From the NCBI GenBank assembly GCA_963819785.1, contig CAWFXW010000028.1, positions 186,001 through 250,000 on the forward strand: DNA of 64,000 nucleotides, given 5' to 3'. Origin of the DNA: Palsa-504 sp963819785. Lineage in GTDB: Bacteria > Actinomycetota > Actinomycetes > Streptosporangiales > Streptosporangiaceae. Position 1 is the stretch's first letter. Every line of letters starts with the position of its first letter. A program made the translations under genes and the position numbers. Of the stretch, positions 60,585 through 64,000 are shown piece by piece. Below the pieces are notes generated by a model that was given only the letters and a program-made list of their open reading frames with translations, did no database searches and was not told the origin of the DNA.

Positions 60585-62805
60585 CCACGAGCCGCCCGAG
60601 GTCCTGGCGGCGTACGCGCGGGCGCTGCGCCGGGAAGCTCACGTCCTGGCCCGCTCCCCGGAACTCACCTGGCAGCAGCTGTACAACCGTCTCCAGTGGG
60701 AGAGCGGCCCGGTGGAGGAGAGCCTCGCGGCCGAGCGGCAGCGGCGAAGCCGCCCGGGGGCCGCACCGTGGATGCGGCTGGCGGATCCGTTCCGGGAATC
60801 GCAGGCGCTCTTGCGCACCCTCACCGTCGACACCGGCGGGACCTCGGGTTGCGCGTTCAGCCCGGACGGCCGGCGGATCGTGTCTGTCGGCTCCGGCAAC
60901 ATGCTGACGCTGTGGGACGCCGAAAGCGGTGCCGTCCTGCGCACCCTGGCCCTGGCCGGCCACGACGGTCCGGTCTGTGATTACGCGTTCAGCCCGGACG
61001 GCCGGCGGATCGTCTCCGCGGGCTACGACGGCACGCTGAAACTGTGGGACGCGGGCGGCGGCGCCGTCCTGCGCACCCTGACCGGCCACGCCGGCCCGGT
61101 CCGGGGTTGCGCGTTCAGCCCGGACGGCCGCCGGATCGTCTCCGCCAGCGACGACAGCACCCTGAAGGTGTGGGACACGGACACCGGCGCCGTCCTGCGC
61201 ACCTTGACCGGCCATGCCGATGTGGTCTGTTGCGCGTTCAGCCCGGACGGACGGCGGATCGTCTCCGCGGGCCTCGACAGCACGTTGAAGGTCTGGGACG
61301 CGGGTACCGGCGCCGTCCTGCGCACCCTGACCGGCCACGACGGTCCGGTCTGTGGCTGTGCGTTCAGCCCGGACGGCCGCCGGATCGTCTCCGCCAGCGA
61401 CGACAGCACCCTGAAGGTGTGGGACGCGGACACCGGCGCCGAGCTGCGCACCCTGACCGGCCACGACGGTCTGGTCCGGGGTTGTGCGTTCAGCCCGGAC
61501 GGCCAGCAGATCGTGTCCTCCGCCGGCACCGATCAGGGCGTGAAAGTGTGGGACGCCGACAGCGGCGAAGAGTTGCGTACCCTGACCGGCCACACCAGCG
61601 GGACCTTGGGTTGCGCGTTCAGCGCGGACGGCCAGCGGATCGTGTCCGCCGGTACCGACGGCGCGCTGAAGATATGGGACGCGCGCAGCGGCGCCGACGA
61701 GCGCGCCCTGACCGGCCACACCGATCAGATCTGGGGCTGCGCGTTCAGCCCGGACGGCAGGCGGATCGTCTCCGCCAGCGAGGACGGCACCCTGAAGCTG
61801 TGGGACGCCGACAGCGGCACCGTCCTGCTCACCCTGGCCGACCACGACGGTCCGGTCCGGGGTTGCGCGTTCAGCCCGGATGGCCGGCGGATCATCTCCG
61901 CCAGCGAGGATGTTACGTATCTGCGGGATGCACGCGACGGCGCAGAGCTGGGCACCATCACCGGCCAATACGGTCCGATCTGGGACGGCGCGTTCAGCCC
62001 GGACGGCCGACAGGTCGTATCCGCTCACCAGGACGGCACCCTGAAGCTCTGGGATGCCGACAGCGGTGCCATCCTGCGCACCCTCACCGGCCCCACGAAG
62101 TGGGTCTACGGTTGTGTGTTCAGCCCGGACGGCCGGCGGATCGTATCCGCTCACGAGTACGGCAGCCTGAAGCTCTGGGACGCGCGCAGCGGCGCCGAGC
62201 TGGGCATCCTGACCGGCCACGACGGTCCGGTCCACGGTTGCGCCTTCAGCCCGGATGGCCGGCGGATCGTGTCCGCCGGCTACGACGGCACCCTCAGGAT
62301 GTGGGACGCGCGCGGCGGTACTGAGCTGGGCACCCTGACCCGTCACACCGGCCAGATGGGTGATTGCGCGTTCAGCCCGGACGCGCGACTGGTCGTCTCG
62401 GCCAGTCAAGACCGGACGCTGGAGGTGTGGGACGCCGGCCGTGCGACCCTCATCGCGCACACCGAACTCCCGGCGAACTCGATCTCCGTAGCCTGGCACC
62501 CCTGGCGGCCCCGTGTGACGTGCGGGGATATGGCGGGTGCTCTCTACCGGCTCGAGGTCGTGGGGATCGAGTACGGTCCGATCATGGTGACCGCCACCGA
62601 GAGCGGGTCCGAGCTTGTCGTCCGCTGCCCGGCCTGCCAGGCCGACCACACCGTTGAGCGGGCCCGGCTCGGCTCAGACCTCGCCTGCCCGGCCGAAGGC
62701 TGCGGCCTGAACCTCCGGGTGAGCACCTTCCTGGTGAGCCGTCGTGACGGCCGGTCCCCCGATGACAGCAGCGGACGGTGGCAGACGTGGCGCAAGAACC
62801 ACTGA
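60565..62805 (+). CDS. WD40-repeat protein with N-terminal helical module and C-terminal zinc ribbon
   Basis: A 746-residue protein. Residues ~10-85 form a helical module (VLAAYARALRREAHVLARSP, then QQLYNRLQWESGPVEESL). Residues ~92-650 hold 14 WD40 repeats of the form CAFSPDGRRIVSAS-D-TLK-WDA-SGA-LRTLTGH, enough for two seven-bladed propellers; the last repeat is divergent. The C-terminus is a zinc ribbon with Cys688, 691, 708 and 713 (RCPACQADHTVERARLGSDL, CPAEGC, LRVSTFLV), matching the out-of-frame tail of the STAND gene. The ATG overlaps that tail by 20 bases and the stop overlaps the next WD40 gene by 28. It is the probable sensor or scaffold of the cluster. Confidence 0.88.
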   Translation: MTYPQTDHEPPEVLAAYARALRREAHVLARSPELTWQQLYNRLQWESGPVEESLAAERQRRSRPGAAPWMRLADPFRESQALLRTLTVDTGGTSGCAFSPDGRRIVSVGSGNMLTLWDAESGAVLRTLALAGHDGPVCDYAFSPDGRRIVSAGYDGTLKLWDAGGGAVLRTLTGHAGPVRGCAFSPDGRRIVSASDDSTLKVWDTDTGAVLRTLTGHADVVCCAFSPDGRRIVSAGLDSTLKVWDAGTGAVLRTLTGHDGPVCGCAFSPDGRRIVSASDDSTLKVWDADTGAELRTLTGHDGLVRGCAFSPDGQQIVSSAGTDQGVKVWDADSGEELRTLTGHTSGTLGCAFSADGQRIVSAGTDGALKIWDARSGADERALTGHTDQIWGCAFSPDGRRIVSASEDGTLKLWDADSGTVLLTLADHDGPVRGCAFSPDGRRIISASEDVTYLRDARDGAELGTITGQYGPIWDGAFSPDGRQVVSAHQDGTLKLWDADSGAILRTLTGPTKWVYGCVFSPDGRRIVSAHEYGSLKLWDARSGAELGILTGHDGPVHGCAFSPDGRRIVSAGYDGTLRMWDARGGTELGTLTRHTGQMGDCAFSPDARLVVSASQDRTLEVWDAGRATLIAHTELPANSISVAWHPWRPRVTCGDMAGALYRLEVVGIEYGPIMVTATESGSELVVRCPACQADHTVERARLGSDLACPAEGCGLNLRVSTFLVSRRDGRSPDDSSGRWQTWRKNH
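60838..62460 (+). repeat. Tandem WD40-coding DNA repeats
   Basis: About 13 units of 120-130 bp. Units share long identical stretches such as TTCAGCCCGGACGGCCG, then CGGATCGTCTCCGCC and GGTGTGGGACGCGGA. Third-position changes are few, so copies have been homogenised or duplicated recently. Confidence 0.8.
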
Positions 62806-64000
62806 TCCGGGCGGGAATCCTCGCCGCGTACGCGCGGGCGCTGCGCCGGGAAACCCACGTCCTGGCCCGCTCCCCCGACCTGATCTGGCAGCAGCTACAC
62901 AACCGGCTTCAGTGGGAAGGCGGCGCGGTGGGAGCGAGGCTTGGCCCGGAGCGGACGCGGCGAAGCCGCCCAGGGGCCGCGCCCTGGATGCGGCTGGCAA
63001 CCCAGCTCCAGGAATCGGAGACGCTTCTTCACTCGCTGACCGGCCACACCAGCGCGGTCTACAGCTGCGCGTTCAGCCCCGACGGCCGCCGGATCGTCTC
63101 CGGCAGCGACGACTGCACGCTCAAGGTGTGGGACGCGGATACCGGCACCGTCCTGCGCACCCTGACCGGCCACACCGGCTTCGGGGGCGAGGAGCAACCA
63201 GGGCTGGTCTACGATTGCGCGTTCAGCCCCGACGGCCGCCGGATCGTCTCCGCCAGTAACGACGGCACCCTCAAGGTGTGGGACGCGGGCACCGGCACCG
63301 TCCTGCGCACCCTGACCGGCCACGGCGGCCCGGTCCGGGGCTGCGCCATCAGCCCGGACGGCCGCCGGATCGTCTCCGCCAGCGACGACACCACGCTCAA
63401 GGTGTGGGACGCGGATACCGGCACCGTCCTGCGCACCCTGACTGGCCACGGCGGCCCGGTCCGGGGCTGCGCAATCAGCCCGGACGGCCACCGGATCATC
63501 TCCGCCAGCGACGACACCACGCTCAAGGTGTGGGACGCGGATACCGGCACCGTCCTGCGCACCCTGACTGGCCACGGCGGCCCCGTCCGGGGCTGCGCCA
63601 TCAGCCCGGACGGCCGCCGGATCATCTCCGGCGGCGAGGACACCCTGCTCAAGGTGTGGGACGCCCGCAGCGGCGAAGAGCTTTATACCCTGTGGGGTGA
63701 GAACGGCGTGGTCCAACATTGCGCGTTCAGCCCAGATGGCCGCTGGATCGTCTCCGCCAATATTGATCAGGGCGTGAAAGTGTGGGACGCGGATAGCGGT
63801 GCCGAGCTGCGCACCCTGACCGGCCACGCCGGCGGGACCACGGGTTGCGCGTTCAGCCCCGACGGCCGCCGGATCGCCTCCGCCAGCTACGACGGCACGC
63901 TGAAGCTGTGGGACCGCGAAGGCGCCACCAAGCAGCCCGACCGCCCCCGCCACACCGATCACGCCGAGGGTCGTGCCTTCAGCCCGGACGGCCGGTTGCC
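62778..64000 (+). CDS. Second WD40-repeat protein, partial (runs off the window)
   Basis: The frame from GTG 62778 (or GTG 62787) is open to the window end. It starts with the same helical module as the previous gene (ILAAYARALRRETHVLARSP, then QQLHNRLQWEGGAVGARL and RRSRPGAAPWMRLA). WD40 repeats follow from about residue 92: eight are visible, one containing a nine-residue insertion before the conserved CAFSPDG (TGFGGEEQPGLVYDCAFSPD). Several blades have AISPDG instead of AFSPDG and are almost identical to each other. The C-terminus, expected to carry a zinc ribbon by analogy, is outside the window. The start overlaps the preceding gene by 28 bases, so the two are co-translated paralogues. 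Confidence 0.85.
   Translation, partial: MADVAQEPLIRAGILAAYARALRRETHVLARSPDLIWQQLHNRLQWEGGAVGARLGPERTRRSRPGAAPWMRLATQLQESETLLHSLTGHTSAVYSCAFSPDGRRIVSGSDDCTLKVWDADTGTVLRTLTGHTGFGGEEQPGLVYDCAFSPDGRRIVSASNDGTLKVWDAGTGTVLRTLTGHGGPVRGCAISPDGRRIVSASDDTTLKVWDADTGTVLRTLTGHGGPVRGCAISPDGHRIISASDDTTLKVWDADTGTVLRTLTGHGGPVRGCAISPDGRRIISGGEDTLLKVWDARSGEELYTLWGENGVVQHCAFSPDGRWIVSANIDQGVKVWDADSGAELRTLTGHAGGTTGCAFSPDGRRIASASYDGTLKLWDREGATKQPDRPRHTDHAEGRAFSPDGRL
63220..63640 (+). repeat. Near-identical 126-bp tandem repeats in the second WD40 gene
   Basis: Matching points at 63348, 63474 and 63600 are exactly 126 bp (42 codons) apart. Two complete units (about 63348-63473 and 63474-63599) differ at only a handful of bases. 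This marks very recent duplication or gene conversion of single propeller blades. Confidence 0.85.

Noticed and set aside
60370..62649. A 759-residue open frame antisense to the first WD40 gene
   Set aside because: Long antisense frames are expected in high-GC repeats; composition is Asp/Gly/Arg-rich with no domain, while the sense strand has clear WD40 repeats.
60838..64000. Possible CRISPR-like or satellite array
   Set aside because: The regular 120-130-bp repeats are in frame and encode WD40 blades.

Overview
The window looks like a chromosomal segment of a high-GC, developmentally complex actinobacterium (Streptomyces/Streptosporangiales type). The evidence is the strong G/C third-position bias, frequent GTG starts, 4-base ATGA/GTGA start-stop overlaps, and several regulator classes typical of such genomes (BTAD/NB-ARC, LAL-type LuxR, NarL-type two-component pairs, PadR, MerR, RsbU-like phosphatase, NACHT and WD40 proteins). 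I name no species. No rRNA, tRNA or CRISPR array was seen.

Layout. (a) 1-3.8 kb: a leftward membrane-lipid operon (DUF4389 protein, PAP2-like/kinase fusion, PAP2 phosphatase, start of another membrane protein). It is divergent from a large BTAD/NB-ARC regulator (3.9-7.0 kb) that is flanked on both sides by 11-bp-phased heptad repeats, the expected binding pattern of such regulators. (b) 7.0-11.8 kb: a small TPR-like ORF, a medium-chain dehydrogenase and a carbohydrate ABC importer (two permeases plus a frameshifted lipoprotein). (c) 12-17.7 kb: a leftward two-component pair, a frameshifted MMPL transporter and a GAF-SpoIIE phosphatase. (d) 17.8-23 kb: a graveyard of mobile DNA: a broken HigB-like toxin with a small partner, two tyrosine recombinases joined tail to tail with both 3' ends lost, a decayed Tn3-family transposase and the tail of a DrrB-like permease. 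(e) 23-28.4 kb: a PadR/ABC-ATPase/FtsX-permease operon and a 2-oxoglutarate/Fe(II) oxygenase. (f) 29.2-32.8 kb: a complete His-Xaa-Ser (hxsA-D-B-C) radical-SAM peptide modification operon, ending in a strong hairpin. (g) 33.6-43.9 kb: a MerR/deacetylase divergent pair, an FAD oxidase, a histidine kinase with divergent response regulator, a receiver-only regulator, a LAL regulator behind twin dyads, a flavin-reductase-like protein and an amidase. (h) 44-54.3 kb: an orphan trpA, a truncated SDR, an FKBP, a second PadR with a perfect 19-bp operator facing a SnoaL gene, IS701 and methyltransferase remnants, a thiamine-binding protein, a deazaflavin reductase, a flavodoxin, an EmrB-type MFS pump, a second SnoaL protein and an NmrA-like protein.

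(i) 54.6-64 kb is the most unusual part. A rightward, partly overlapping cluster encodes an AAA+ ATPase ending in two RyR repeats, a DUF4062-NACHT-type STAND ATPase, and two WD40 proteins (the second runs off the window). The STAND gene and the first WD40 gene end in the same cysteine-rich module; the two WD40 genes begin with the same helical module; and the WD40 blades are nearly identical at DNA level. This fits a multi-component, fast-diversifying conflict or signalling system in which sensor (WD40), switch (NACHT/AAA) and adaptor modules are spread over separate proteins. The immune role is inference.

Several otherwise conserved genes carry single-base frameshifts in short homopolymer runs (about 11110, 14915 and 60320), so some breaks may be sequence errors. 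The mobile-element genes also carry larger internal deletions and are genuinely decayed.
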